This document shows positions 32,455 to 40,799 of a stretch of DNA of 64,000 nt, in pieces (within the stretch, counting starts at the first letter, position 1; every line of letters begins with the position of its first letter). The stretch lies in contig SCRA01000019.1 in assembly GCA_004297985.1 (NCBI GenBank), positions 25,720-89,719 on the forward strand, read 5' to 3'. The DNA is from a bacterium (GTDB lineage Bacteria > Vulcanimicrobiota > Vulcanimicrobiia > Vulcanimicrobiales > SCRA01). The position numbers and the translations under genes are program-made. Below the pieces are notes generated by a model that saw only the letters and a list, made by a program, of their open reading frames with translations, was not told where the DNA came from and did not search any database.

Positions 32455-34099
32455 CGTTTTCGTTCTCCTGTTGATGGCCGCGCTATGCGCCTGCACGCGC
32501 GTGGGGGCGGGTCGTAGCGCGAGCCATCCCGCCGAGCTGCGGCTGACGACCAGCAGCGACCTACCCACGCTCGACCCGCTGGTAAGCGATAACGCTAATC
32601 TCGGCTACCTCGCCCCGCTTTTCCACGGCTATCTGATTCGCGTCGACGCCGACGGCCGCTTCATCCCGGATCTGGTGGTGCGGGTGCCTTCGCGGGCCAA
32701 CGGCGGGATCTCCGCCGACGGCCGCACCATCCGCTACGCCCTGCGGCGCGGCGTGCGTTGGCAGGATGGCGTACCCTTCGAGGCGCGCGATGTCGTCTTC
32801 TCGTTCCATGCGGCGATGAACCCGCGCAACGACGTACCCGATCACTCCGGTTTCGACGACATCGCGTCCGCGCGCGCCACCGGCCCTTATGCCGTCGAGG
32901 TACGCCTGCGCCGGCCCTACTCGCCCGGCGTGGCGACGTTCTTCAACCTCGGAGCCAACGACGCGTATCCCATCCTCCCCGCGCATCTGCTGGCGCGCTA
33001 CCCGGATCTCAACAACGTGCCGTACAACGGCGCGCCCGTGGGTCTGGGACCGTACAAGGTGGTGTCGTGGAGGCGCGGCTCCGAGATCGACTTCCAGGCC
33101 GATCCTCACTACTTTCAGGGCGCGCCGCGCATCGCGCGCATTCGCCTCCAAGTGGTCCCGGATCAGAACACCTCGCTCACCCTCTGGCGCTCAGGGGCGA
33201 GCGACATGACGCTCGTCAGCGGCTTCGGTGCCACGACGGGCATACTCCAACAGGTCGAGAGCCGGCCGCGAACGCGCACCCGCCTGCGCGATCACTACCA
33301 GTTCGACTACGTGATGTTCAACGTCGCGAGCGCGCGCTTGCGCGACCAGGCCGTGCGCCGTGCGCTGGTGCGAGGTATCGATCGGCAGCGCATCATGCAC
33401 GATCTCATGGGGAGCCTCTATCGCGCGGGCGACGGCGACCGCCTCCCGGGGCAGTTCGCCTACGATCCCGCCATCGTCCAGCCGCCCTACGATCTCGCCA
33501 AGGCCAAGGCCCTCCTCGACGCCGCGGGCTGGGGACCGCGCGCCGACGGCTTCCGTTACCGAAACGGCAGCCCGTTGACGCTGGAGATCGTGGGCGTGGC
33601 CGGGTCGCGTGCCTCGGAGCAGTTCGACGTTCGGCTTCAGGGCGAGCTGGCGCGTTTGGGGATCCGCGCGGAGGTCAAGAGCTATCAGTACTCGCTGCTC
33701 TTTCTGCCGTATCAGGAAGGCGGGATCTTCGCGCGCGGAGAGTACGATCTCGCGTTCTACGGCTGGCAGCCGGGCGAGGATCAGGACCACTCCTATCTCT
33801 TCCGCTGCGATAGCCGTCCGCCCGGCGGCGAGAACTATAGCTTCATCTGCGATCCCGTCATCGATCGCGCGGCACGCGTCGAGCTCTCGTCGAATGATCC
33901 CGTGGCGCAGGCTAGAGCCGATCGCGAAATACTGCGCCGGCTGATCGATCGCTCCGATCTGCTCTTCCTGGGCTTCACGCGCGACGCCGTCGCCACGCGC
34001 GACGACCTCGAGGGCGTCGAGCCGTCCGTGCTTGGCCAGCACCTCTGGAACGCTTGGGAGTGGCGCTGGTCGCCCGCTCAGTCTTCGCCGGGAAGGTAG
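32438..34099 (+). CDS. Peptide-type ABC substrate-binding lipoprotein (SBP_bac_5)
   Basis: A 553-residue DppA/OppA-family receptor with lipoprotein signal MRTPLRVFVLLLMAALCAC (lipobox LCAC, Cys about 19). It has LTTSSDLPTLDPLVSDNA, DGRTIRYALRRGVRWQDGVP and LARLGIRAEVKSYQY, the family's ordered landmarks. No transporter membrane or ATPase genes are adjacent, as for the paralogue at 17220-18830. ATG 32438 is the only sensible start, and it sits in the loop of a terminator-like hairpin with no clear Shine-Dalgarno. The 3' end overlaps the convergent hydrolase gene by 22 nt. Ligand unknown. Confidence 0.9.
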   Translation: MRTPLRVFVLLLMAALCACTRVGAGRSASHPAELRLTTSSDLPTLDPLVSDNANLGYLAPLFHGYLIRVDADGRFIPDLVVRVPSRANGGISADGRTIRYALRRGVRWQDGVPFEARDVVFSFHAAMNPRNDVPDHSGFDDIASARATGPYAVEVRLRRPYSPGVATFFNLGANDAYPILPAHLLARYPDLNNVPYNGAPVGLGPYKVVSWRRGSEIDFQADPHYFQGAPRIARIRLQVVPDQNTSLTLWRSGASDMTLVSGFGATTGILQQVESRPRTRTRLRDHYQFDYVMFNVASARLRDQAVRRALVRGIDRQRIMHDLMGSLYRAGDGDRLPGQFAYDPAIVQPPYDLAKAKALLDAAGWGPRADGFRYRNGSPLTLEIVGVAGSRASEQFDVRLQGELARLGIRAEVKSYQYSLLFLPYQEGGIFARGEYDLAFYGWQPGEDQDHSYLFRCDSRPPGGENYSFICDPVIDRAARVELSSNDPVAQARADREILRRLIDRSDLLFLGFTRDAVATRDDLEGVEPSVLGQHLWNAWEWRWSPAQSSPGR

Positions 34100-34740
34100 C
34101 GCAGAAACCAGTCGCGGGCCGCCTCGGCGGCCAGCTCCAGCGTGCCGGGCTCCTCGAAGAGATGGGTGGCGCCGGGAATCACCAACAGATCGCTCTCGCC
34201 GGCGAGCTGATGCTGCGCGGAGCGGTTCAAGCGCAGGACTTCGGGATCGCTGCCCCCTACGATCAGCAGCACGGCGGCGCGGACGCGCGTCAGCGCACCA
34301 GCCGCCAGGTCTGGGCGCCCGCCTCGCGAGACGATCGCGCGGATGTCGCTGCGTACGGCGGCCGCGATGAGCGCCGCCGCCGCGCCGGTGCTGGCGCCGA
34401 AGTAGCCGACGGTGGGCGGCGTGCCGTCGAAGAACGCGGACACCGAGGTGGTCGCACCGTCGAGGCGCCGCGCCAGCAGCTCGATGTCGAAACGGTACTC
34501 GTGCGTACGCTCGTCGATGGCGGCCTCGCGCGGCGTCAGCAGATCCAGCAGCACCGTCGCCAGGCCGCCGCGCTGAAGTACCAAGGCCACCTGCTGATTA
34601 CGGGTGCTGAAGCGGCTGCTGCCGCTGCCGTGCGCAAAGAGCACCAAACCCAGCGGTGCCTGCGGAAGACTCAGGATCGCCTGCAGCCGCACGCCGGCGG
34701 CCGCGATCTCGACGTCCCGCGTCTCGATGCTGCCTTCCAT
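34078..34740 (-). CDS. Alpha/beta hydrolase, dienelactone hydrolase-like
   Basis: A 220-residue hydrolase with oxyanion region LFAHGSGSSRFSTRN, nucleophile motif GYFGASTGAA (GxSxG), acid in VGGSDPEVL and histidine in IPGATHLFEE. The form matches the stand-alone alpha/beta hydrolases often found fused to or beside phosphoribosyltransferases. ATG 34740 is my choice; weak Shine-Dalgarno, and GTG directly before it is an alternative. Divergent from coaE with 97 bp between starts. Substrate unknown. Confidence 0.82.
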   Translation of the reverse strand: MEGSIETRDVEIAAAGVRLQAILSLPQAPLGLVLFAHGSGSSRFSTRNQQVALVLQRGGLATVLLDLLTPREAAIDERTHEYRFDIELLARRLDGATTSVSAFFDGTPPTVGYFGASTGAAAALIAAAVRSDIRAIVSRGGRPDLAAGALTRVRAAVLLIVGGSDPEVLRLNRSAQHQLAGESDLLVIPGATHLFEEPGTLELAAEAARDWFLRYLPGED

Positions 34741-34837
34741 CACCGCTATTTCACCGTGGAGGTCTTCCAGGCAGACGAAGAACCGGTGAAGGCGCAGGCG
34801 AGCGCACTCCGTATACAAGCGGCGTGTGGGGGATCGC

Positions 34838-35431
34838 GTGAAGGTCGGGTTGACCGGGGGCATCGGCTCCGGCAAGTCCGTGGTCGCCGAGCTGCTGCGG
34901 GTGCACGGTGCGCGCATCATCGACACCGACGCGCTCTCGCGTCAGGTCGTGGCCCCCGGCGGCGAGGCGCTGGCCGTCATCGCGCGGCGCTGGCCGCAGG
35001 CGATCGCTCCCGACGGCACCCTCGACCGCCAGGCGATGGCAGCCATCGTCTTCTCCGATGCGCAGGCGCGCGCCGGCCTCAACGCTCTGCTTCATCCGCG
35101 CATACGCGCGTTGGCCTTCGAGCAGGCTGCACAGGCGAAGCCCGGCGAGATCGTCGTCTTCGTGGTGCCATTGCTCTTCGAGTCGGGTTTCTGGAAGCTG
35201 TGCGACAAGACGGTGGCGGTGATTGCTCCGCTCGAGCAGCGCCTGCGCCGCGTCGTCGAGCGTGACAACGTCAGCGAAGAGCATGCGCGCGCGCGCATGG
35301 CGGCGCAGATCGATCCCGATCAGGCGCGCCGCCGCGCCGACTACGTCGTGGAGAACGGCGGAACGCCGGACGACCTGCGCTTGCGCGTCGACTCGCTTTG
35401 GAATGCGCTCAGCGCTTGCACAGGCGCTTGA
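34838..35431 (+). CDS. coaE: Dephospho-CoA kinase
   Basis: A 197-residue P-loop kinase: VGLTGGIGSGKSVVAELL (Walker A), IIDTDALSRQVV, LLHPRIRA, FVVPLLFESGFWKLCD and the lid VERDNVSEEHARARM with DYVVENGG. It phosphorylates dephospho-CoA in the last step of CoA synthesis. GTG 34838 is preferred over GTG 34826 because GTGGGGGATC precedes it. The 3' end overlaps the convergent malonyl-CoA decarboxylase gene by 23 nt. Confidence 0.95.
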   Translation: MKVGLTGGIGSGKSVVAELLRVHGARIIDTDALSRQVVAPGGEALAVIARRWPQAIAPDGTLDRQAMAAIVFSDAQARAGLNALLHPRIRALAFEQAAQAKPGEIVVFVVPLLFESGFWKLCDKTVAVIAPLEQRLRRVVERDNVSEEHARARMAAQIDPDQARRRADYVVENGGTPDDLRLRVDSLWNALSACTGA

Positions 35432-36758
35432 CGGCGTTCGAAGCGGCGATCTCACCGCGCTCCGCATAGGCTTGGTGGTTTTCGTCGATCTGGTCCAGCC
35501 GGTAGAGATAGTTCACCAGCATGCCCGCGGACTCGCGCATGCCGCGTGGCGAGAGATCGCCGAGCCAGTTGATGCGCTCCACCTGCGCGCCGTTGCTCAG
35601 GTGAAAGTGCGCGACGGGATCGAGCGCGCGGCTGGTTCCCGCGCGACGCTCCTCGAGCAAGTAGTGGGCGCACAAGCGCATGAGCGGCTCGCGTAGCGCC
35701 TCGGTTGCTTCGGGGTCACGGTGCCACGAGCGTTTGGCGAGCATCGCACGCAGCGTATGGGGCGAGCCATTCCCCGCTGCCTTCTCGTCGGCGTGCTCGA
35801 GCCATGCGCGGAAGCCCGGAATCGGCGAGAGCGTGGAGAACGTCTTGAGGCTGCGCAGCTCGCTCGAGAGCTCGTCGACGACGCGCTTGATGAGCGCGTT
35901 GCCGAAACTGATGCCTACCAGGCCCCGCTGGCAGTTCGAGATCGAGTAGAAGATCGCGTGGCTAGCCGCTACCGCCATGCCGAGTGGCGCCCGCTGATCG
36001 AGCAGCGCGGCGATCTCGCCCGAGAGCTCGTCGACCAGCGCCACTTCGATGAAGATCAGCGGCTCCGCCGGCATCAGCGGGTGGAAGAACGCGAAGCAGC
36101 GGCGATCGGCATCCAGGCGGTTCTTGATGTCCGGCCAGCCGCGTACTTCATGCACCGCCTCGTAGTTCGCCAGCCGCTCCAAGAGCGCCGCCGGCGACTC
36201 CCATGTGATGCGCCGTAACTCCAGGAATCCCACGTCGAACCACGAGGCGAGCAGCTCTTTCACGTCCCGTTCGAGGGCACGCAGCTCGCTGTCGTCGCCC
36301 GCAAGGTCGATGAGATCGGCACGGAGATCGACGAGGAACTTTACTCCTTCGGGGAGGCTGTTGAAGCGGCGCAGCAGATGGAGGCGCGGCGGCTCCAGCG
36401 CGTGGCGCAGCAAGATCTCGAGGCGGCGCCGCTGTTCGGGATCGGCGGCCTCGCGCATCTGCGCGGTGAGGTCGTCGATGCGCTCGCGATCGACGTCGAA
36501 AGAGGCTACCGTGCGCAGGAAGCGCTGGCGCCCTTCGGCGTTGAGGGAGAGGTAGAGGCGCCCAGCCTGCGCCGCGCGCGCCCGCGCGGCGATCTCTCCG
36601 CCGCGCTCCTCCAGGCAAGCCCGTAACTCCTCGCGCAGGCGCTGCGTCTGGCGCCCATTGAGCTCCGGGGCTCCGGTGGAAGGGGTCACGGCTCGGGCCG
36701 CCGCGGCGATTTCGTGCCAGAGCGTGCGCAGGCGGGCGGCGGTCTCGGTCAGCGGCAT
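35409..36758 (-). CDS. Malonyl-CoA decarboxylase
   Basis: A 449-residue MCD: N-terminal helical domain, then a GNAT-like catalytic domain with TLSPIPGFRAWL (the catalytic serine region) and DPVAHFHLSNGAQVERINW (the catalytic histidine). It converts malonyl-CoA to acetyl-CoA and CO2, used in malonate catabolism or to control malonyl-CoA. ATG 36758 is favoured by AGGA 9 nt upstream. GTG 36773, which would form a GTGA overlap with the D-aminoacylase stop, is possible. Same-strand pair with the D-aminoacylase gene. Confidence 0.93.
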   Translation of the reverse strand: MPLTETAARLRTLWHEIAAAARAVTPSTGAPELNGRQTQRLREELRACLEERGGEIAARARAAQAGRLYLSLNAEGRQRFLRTVASFDVDRERIDDLTAQMREAADPEQRRRLEILLRHALEPPRLHLLRRFNSLPEGVKFLVDLRADLIDLAGDDSELRALERDVKELLASWFDVGFLELRRITWESPAALLERLANYEAVHEVRGWPDIKNRLDADRRCFAFFHPLMPAEPLIFIEVALVDELSGEIAALLDQRAPLGMAVAASHAIFYSISNCQRGLVGISFGNALIKRVVDELSSELRSLKTFSTLSPIPGFRAWLEHADEKAAGNGSPHTLRAMLAKRSWHRDPEATEALREPLMRLCAHYLLEERRAGTSRALDPVAHFHLSNGAQVERINWLGDLSPRGMRESAGMLVNYLYRLDQIDENHQAYAERGEIAASNAVKRLCKR

Positions 36759-36769
36759 GCGGCGGATCC

Positions 36770-38350
36770 TCACGTGTGTCGTAGGACGCGTCCAGAACGT
36801 TCACCCGTGAACGCACCGTCGCGTAACACGCAGACACCGTTCACATAGACCGCGCGAATCCCTTCGGGGAGCAGCGTCGGCTCCTCGTACGTTGCGCGGT
36901 CGATCAGCGCCTCTTCGTCGAAGAGCAGCAGATCGGCGAAGGTACCTCGTTCGATCAGGCCGCGATCGCGCAGGCCGAAGATCGCTGCCGGGAGCGACGT
37001 GGCGCGGCGCACGCCCTCGGCGAGGTCGTAGATTCGCCGGCGGCGGCTGTAGCGGCCAACCGCGCGTGGGAACGTGCCGAAGGCGCGCGGATGCGGGAGG
37101 CCGCGCGCCGTCACGCCGCGCAGGGCGCGCCCTGAGGCGTCGCTGCCCACGGCGACGAAGCGCGCGGAGAAGACCGCGTCGACGTCGCTCTGCGTCATCT
37201 CGAAGAAGATCGCCGCAGGGGTGAGCCGCTCCTCGAGCAAGAGCTGTAACGCCGCGGCCACGGGCTTCACGCCCCAGCTCCTTCCTAGCTCGCCGATGCG
37301 CTGCCCGGCCAGCTCCTCGTTGCGCGCGGAGGCGACGTCGGTGATCAAGATCTCGTGCCAGCGCCCCTGCCAAACCAGCTCCACGGCCAGTGCGATGCCG
37401 GCCCGCTGCGCGGGGTCGCGCAGCCGCTCCAGCGTGGCCTCCACTCCTCCGATGCGGCTGCTCGGGGGAAGGATCTGCGCGAGCTCCGTCCACGCGCCTA
37501 GGTAAGGATAGGCGTCGGCGAAGACGGGCTCCCCGGCGTCGCGTGCGGCATCGATCACCGCTAGCGTGCGATGGACGCGCCCCCAGTTACGCTTGCCCCA
37601 TGCCTTGTGGTGGGAGAGCTGGACGGTGACGCCCGCCGTGCGGCCGATGCGCAGCGCCTCGTCGACGGCCTCCTCGAGCGCATCGGACTCCGAACGCAGG
37701 TGCGTCGCGTAGAGCGGGGCGCCCGCCGACGCCGCCGCTTGCGCCATAGCGGACAGCTCTTCCGTCGTGGCGTACGAGCCCGGCGGATAGATCAGGCCGC
37801 TGGAGACACCCAATGCCCCAGCCTCCACCGCCTCGCGTACCAGCCGTTCTTGCGTTGCGCTCTGCTCACGTTCCAGCGGACGCGGATCGTCGCCGGCAAC
37901 GTTGGCGCGCGTGGTGCCCAGGCCAACCAGCGTGGCGACGTTGATGGCAGGGCGTTCGCGTTCCACCAGGGTGAGAAACTCGTCCATGCTGCTCCAGGAG
38001 AGCTCGATGCCGTAGTCCTTCAGGCGTTCCGCTCGTTGTCGCCGCAGCACGTCATGCACCAGGGGCGCCGCAGAGAGACCACAGTTTCCGCCGATCTCCG
38101 TCGTCACTCCCTGGCGCAGCTTCGACTCCACGCGCGGCTCGATGAGCCAAAGCTCGTCGGTGTGGCCGTGGACGTCGATGAACCCCGGCGCTAGCGCGAG
38201 TCCCGTGCAGTCGACGATCTCGCGGGCGTCCTGCTCGTCCAGCCGCCCGATCAAGACGACGCGGTCACCGTAGGTCGCTACGTCCACGACCTGAGGGGGG
38301 CGGCCGCTGCCGTCGTAGACGCGGGCGCCGCGGAAGATGGTCGAGAGCAT
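36770..38350 (-). CDS. N-acyl-D-amino-acid deacylase (D-aminoacylase) family amidohydrolase
   Basis: A 526-residue amidohydrolase. PGFIDVHGHTDE gives the HxH metal motif, GVTTEIGGNCGLSAAP and the internal TVQLSHHKAWG are typical of D-aminoacylases, and the C-terminal LIERGTFADLLLFDEE completes the small beta domain. It should hydrolyse N-acyl-D-amino acids or related D-acylated compounds. ATG 38350 is used; a TTG further upstream has no similarity. It precedes malonyl-CoA decarboxylase on the same strand with minimal spacing, so they are probably co-transcribed. Confidence 0.9.
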   Translation of the reverse strand: MLSTIFRGARVYDGSGRPPQVVDVATYGDRVVLIGRLDEQDAREIVDCTGLALAPGFIDVHGHTDELWLIEPRVESKLRQGVTTEIGGNCGLSAAPLVHDVLRRQRAERLKDYGIELSWSSMDEFLTLVERERPAINVATLVGLGTTRANVAGDDPRPLEREQSATQERLVREAVEAGALGVSSGLIYPPGSYATTEELSAMAQAAASAGAPLYATHLRSESDALEEAVDEALRIGRTAGVTVQLSHHKAWGKRNWGRVHRTLAVIDAARDAGEPVFADAYPYLGAWTELAQILPPSSRIGGVEATLERLRDPAQRAGIALAVELVWQGRWHEILITDVASARNEELAGQRIGELGRSWGVKPVAAALQLLLEERLTPAAIFFEMTQSDVDAVFSARFVAVGSDASGRALRGVTARGLPHPRAFGTFPRAVGRYSRRRRIYDLAEGVRRATSLPAAIFGLRDRGLIERGTFADLLLFDEEALIDRATYEEPTLLPEGIRAVYVNGVCVLRDGAFTGERSGRVLRHT

Positions 38351-38462
38351 GGAGTCCAGGGTTGGCCCCAAAGGCCTATGCCTCCGCCTCCTGCGGGGAA
38401 GTTAGAGGCCTCGCATCATGGGTAAGGGATGCCAACCGGCTAGCAGAAGAGGAGACGAGGCT

Positions 38463-38693
38463 ATGGCTACGATTAAAGGGCGCCCCACCGGTGGCGGGAT
38501 GACGGTACGCGAAGCCGGCAAAAAAGGCGGCGATACCGTGAAGGCCAAGTACGGCGCCGAGTTCTACGAGGCGATCGGCCGTAAGGGCGGCGAAGCCACA
38601 AAAGAGAAGTACGGTCCAACGTTCTACGAAGAGATCGGCCACAAGGGCGGACAGAAGGTGAAGCGATTCATCGAAGAAGGAAAGCGCACCTAA
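38463..38693 (+). CDS. KGG-repeat stress protein (LEA group 1 / GsiB-like)
   Basis: A 76-residue hydrophilic, Gly/Lys-rich protein built of three near-repeats ending in KGG: GKKGGDTVKAKYGAEFYEAI, GRKGGEATKEKYGPTFYEEI and GHKGGQKVKRFIEEGK. This is the pattern of Em-type LEA and GsiB general stress proteins, intrinsically disordered proteins linked to desiccation and osmotic tolerance. ATG 38463 follows GAGGAGACGAGG. It stands alone between two minus-strand operons and ends at a hairpin terminator. Confidence 0.85.
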   Translation: MATIKGRPTGGGMTVREAGKKGGDTVKAKYGAEFYEAIGRKGGEATKEKYGPTFYEEIGHKGGQKVKRFIEEGKRT

Positions 38694-38728
38694 CGCGACC
38701 CCATGCGCGGCCAGAAGCGACGATCCGG

Positions 38729-38758
38729 CGGCACCGCGGCTACAGCTTCGCGGTGCCG
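38729..38758. terminator. Bidirectional hairpin at KGG gene / lptC junction
   Basis: A perfect 10-bp stem (CGGCACCGCG / CGCGGTGCCG) with a 10-nt loop that includes the lptC stop codon. It lies 36 nt after the KGG stop and at the very end of lptC, so it may end both transcripts. No long T-run on either side. Confidence 0.5.
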
Positions 38759-39288
38759 TCGATCTTGTTGGCGGTGATCTGACCCGTCGCGACGTTCCAC
38801 TGCACGTTGCCGATCGTCAGGCGGTCGCCCTGGGAGGTGAGCGTGGTCGCCGAGGGGATCGAGAGGAGCTGGAGCGCGTTGTTCCATGTGATGACGTCGG
38901 TTTGCAGCGTCCGTACGATCGGCTCGTTCGCGCTCCGCAGTTGAATATGGCCGTTCACCGTAAGGTCGCGCGTGCGTGTGTTGATGGTGACGCGGTCGGC
39001 GTGCAGCTCGAGGTACGCCTTGCCGCTCTTGTAGAGCGCCGCGCTCTCGACGCCCTCTAGCGTGGTGAGGCTGCCGTCGGCCGAAGTGACGATGCGCTTT
39101 GCTCGGAAGTGCCATGCGTTCTGTGTACCGTGCGTACCGATGCCGATCGCCTGCTCGAGCACGGTGGAGCCGGTAGGAGGGGGAAGAATCTCGTTGAGCC
39201 CAGCGCGATAGATGACGACGGCGATGATCGCTGCCGCCGCCAACACTGCCGCGGAGACGAGGCGCTTGGTGCTCGCGCGAGCGTTCAT
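38740..39288 (-). CDS. lptC: LPS export protein LptC-like
   Basis: A 182-residue bitopic protein: one N-terminal membrane helix (RLVSAAVLAAAAIIAVVIY) then a periplasmic beta-jellyroll of the LptC/OstA type (WHFRAKRIVTSADG, LHADRVTINTRTRDLTVNGH, GDRLTIGNVQWNVATGQITA). LptC links the LptBFG transporter to LptA. ATG 39288 makes an ATGA overlap with lnt. The similarity is structural rather than by strong motifs, so the call is moderately sure, supported by lptD and lptF nearby. Confidence 0.75.
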   Translation of the reverse strand: MNARASTKRLVSAAVLAAAAIIAVVIYRAGLNEILPPPTGSTVLEQAIGIGTHGTQNAWHFRAKRIVTSADGSLTTLEGVESAALYKSGKAYLELHADRVTINTRTRDLTVNGHIQLRSANEPIVRTLQTDVITWNNALQLLSIPSATTLTSQGDRLTIGNVQWNVATGQITANKIDGTAKL

Positions 39289-40799
39289 GCGAGGCGGCGC
39301 CTCGCTGCGAGCGCGACGGCCAAGGCTAACAGCGCGACGATAGGCGGTCCCCACGGCCCGAGCGTGCGGTATGCGGTCCAGGTAGGCGGCCCCACCGTTC
39401 CGACTTCGGTGCGCTCGATGCCGAGCGGAATGCGCGTGCGCCACGTGCCGTCGGGGGCGATGATGCCCGAGATACCGGTAGCGGCGGCGCGCACCACGTA
39501 GGCACCCTCCTCGACGGCGCGCAGACGCGCGAGCTCGGCGTGCTGGTAGGGTCCCGCGGAGGCGCCGAACCAGGCGTCGTCCGTGGCGACCACCAGCACC
39601 TGCGCGCCCGCGTGCATCATATCCCAGGCATCGCGCGGGAAGGCGCTCTCGTAGCAGATCAGCGCGCTATAGTGGAGCGGCGCGTCGCGGAAGACGACGG
39701 ACTGTGTTCCAGCCGAGAAACGCGAGACGGAATCGAAGAGCGAGATCTTGCCGAGCGCCGATTCCCACGGCAGATACTCGGCAAACGGCACGAGGTTGCG
39801 CTTGGTGTAGATCGCGTTGAGGCCGCCGTTCGGACCGTAATCCCACATCTGATTGGCAAGATGACTCCCCGCGCGGCTGTCGGTCCCGATCAACAGCGCC
39901 CCGCCGGCGCGCCGCGCGAGATTCGAGAGGCGCCGCTGCACCACGGGGCTCTCGTTGAGGAAGGTGGTAACCACTGTCTCCGGCCAGACGATCAGCGAGG
40001 GATCGTTGGGCGCGGCGGCGAGCGTGCCACGCTCGTAGCGGTCCAACTCGCGCCAGAAGAACTGCGGGCTCCACTTGACGTCCTGCGAGACGTTTCCTTG
40101 CACGACGGCGACACGCATCGTGGGAGTGGAGACCTGGGTGCGCGCCGGCCAGGCCAGCCATAGCACGCCGGACGCGACGAGCGATCCAACGATCCAGGCG
40201 GCGGCGCCGCGGCGCGTCCGGGCGGAGAAGAAGTCGGCCACGGCGGCGGCGATGAGCGCAAGGACGAACGAGATGCCGTAGACGCCGAGATACGCGGCGA
40301 TTGCCACGAAGAACGTGGAGGCCTGCGCGTCGCCGAGCAGGCCGAAGGGAACTCCGACGGGACCGTTGCCGCGCGCCAGCTCCGCCAGCGTCCAGATCGC
40401 CGCACAGCCCAACGGCCAGAGTGTGGTGCCGGTCGCAGAGAGTTGTGCGCACGCAGCGCCGGCGGCGCCGAAGAACAGTCCCTCGATGAGCGCGAAGAGC
40501 ACGACGACGACGGGATCGAGCGGGCCGATGTACTCGCCGATCGAGGTGCCGATCCACGCCATGGTCAGCAGAAAGAAGAGCGTTCCCGCGTACCAGCCCG
40601 TGAGGAATGCAGCCCTCCAGGAGCAGCGTCTCCACAGCCAGAACAGCGGGGCGAGCGCGACGGGGCCAAGCCACGCCGCGTCGATCTTCGGAAACGTCGC
40701 CGCGAGCAGGACGGCCGCGAGGGCCGGTAAGACAAGCGAGGTCACCGTTGCCGGCGCAACGACACGGGCGGAGACATCGAGTGGGCGAGAGGTGGACAT
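39285..40799 (-). CDS. lnt: Apolipoprotein N-acyltransferase
   Basis: A 504-residue inner-membrane enzyme: about six N-terminal membrane helices, then a nitrilase domain with the Glu-Lys-Cys triad visible as IVWPETVVTTF, TKRNLVPFAEYLP and LICYESAFP, and WFGASAGPYQH. It adds the third acyl chain to lipoproteins, of which the window encodes several. ATG 40799 overlaps the ATG of the divergent lipoprotein gene within one CATG. No clear Shine-Dalgarno precedes it, so a start slightly downstream is possible. Followed by lptC with 4-nt overlap. Confidence 0.93.
   Translation of the reverse strand: MSTSRPLDVSARVVAPATVTSLVLPALAAVLLAATFPKIDAAWLGPVALAPLFWLWRRCSWRAAFLTGWYAGTLFFLLTMAWIGTSIGEYIGPLDPVVVVLFALIEGLFFGAAGAACAQLSATGTTLWPLGCAAIWTLAELARGNGPVGVPFGLLGDAQASTFFVAIAAYLGVYGISFVLALIAAAVADFFSARTRRGAAAWIVGSLVASGVLWLAWPARTQVSTPTMRVAVVQGNVSQDVKWSPQFFWRELDRYERGTLAAAPNDPSLIVWPETVVTTFLNESPVVQRRLSNLARRAGGALLIGTDSRAGSHLANQMWDYGPNGGLNAIYTKRNLVPFAEYLPWESALGKISLFDSVSRFSAGTQSVVFRDAPLHYSALICYESAFPRDAWDMMHAGAQVLVVATDDAWFGASAGPYQHAELARLRAVEEGAYVVRAAATGISGIIAPDGTWRTRIPLGIERTEVGTVGPPTWTAYRTLGPWGPPIVALLALAVALAARRRLA

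Noticed and set aside
34078..35431. Possible frameshift or misassembly at the overlapping 3' ends near 34078-34099 and 35409-35431
   Set aside because: All four proteins end with family-like C-termini; short convergent overlaps are common in this compact genome.
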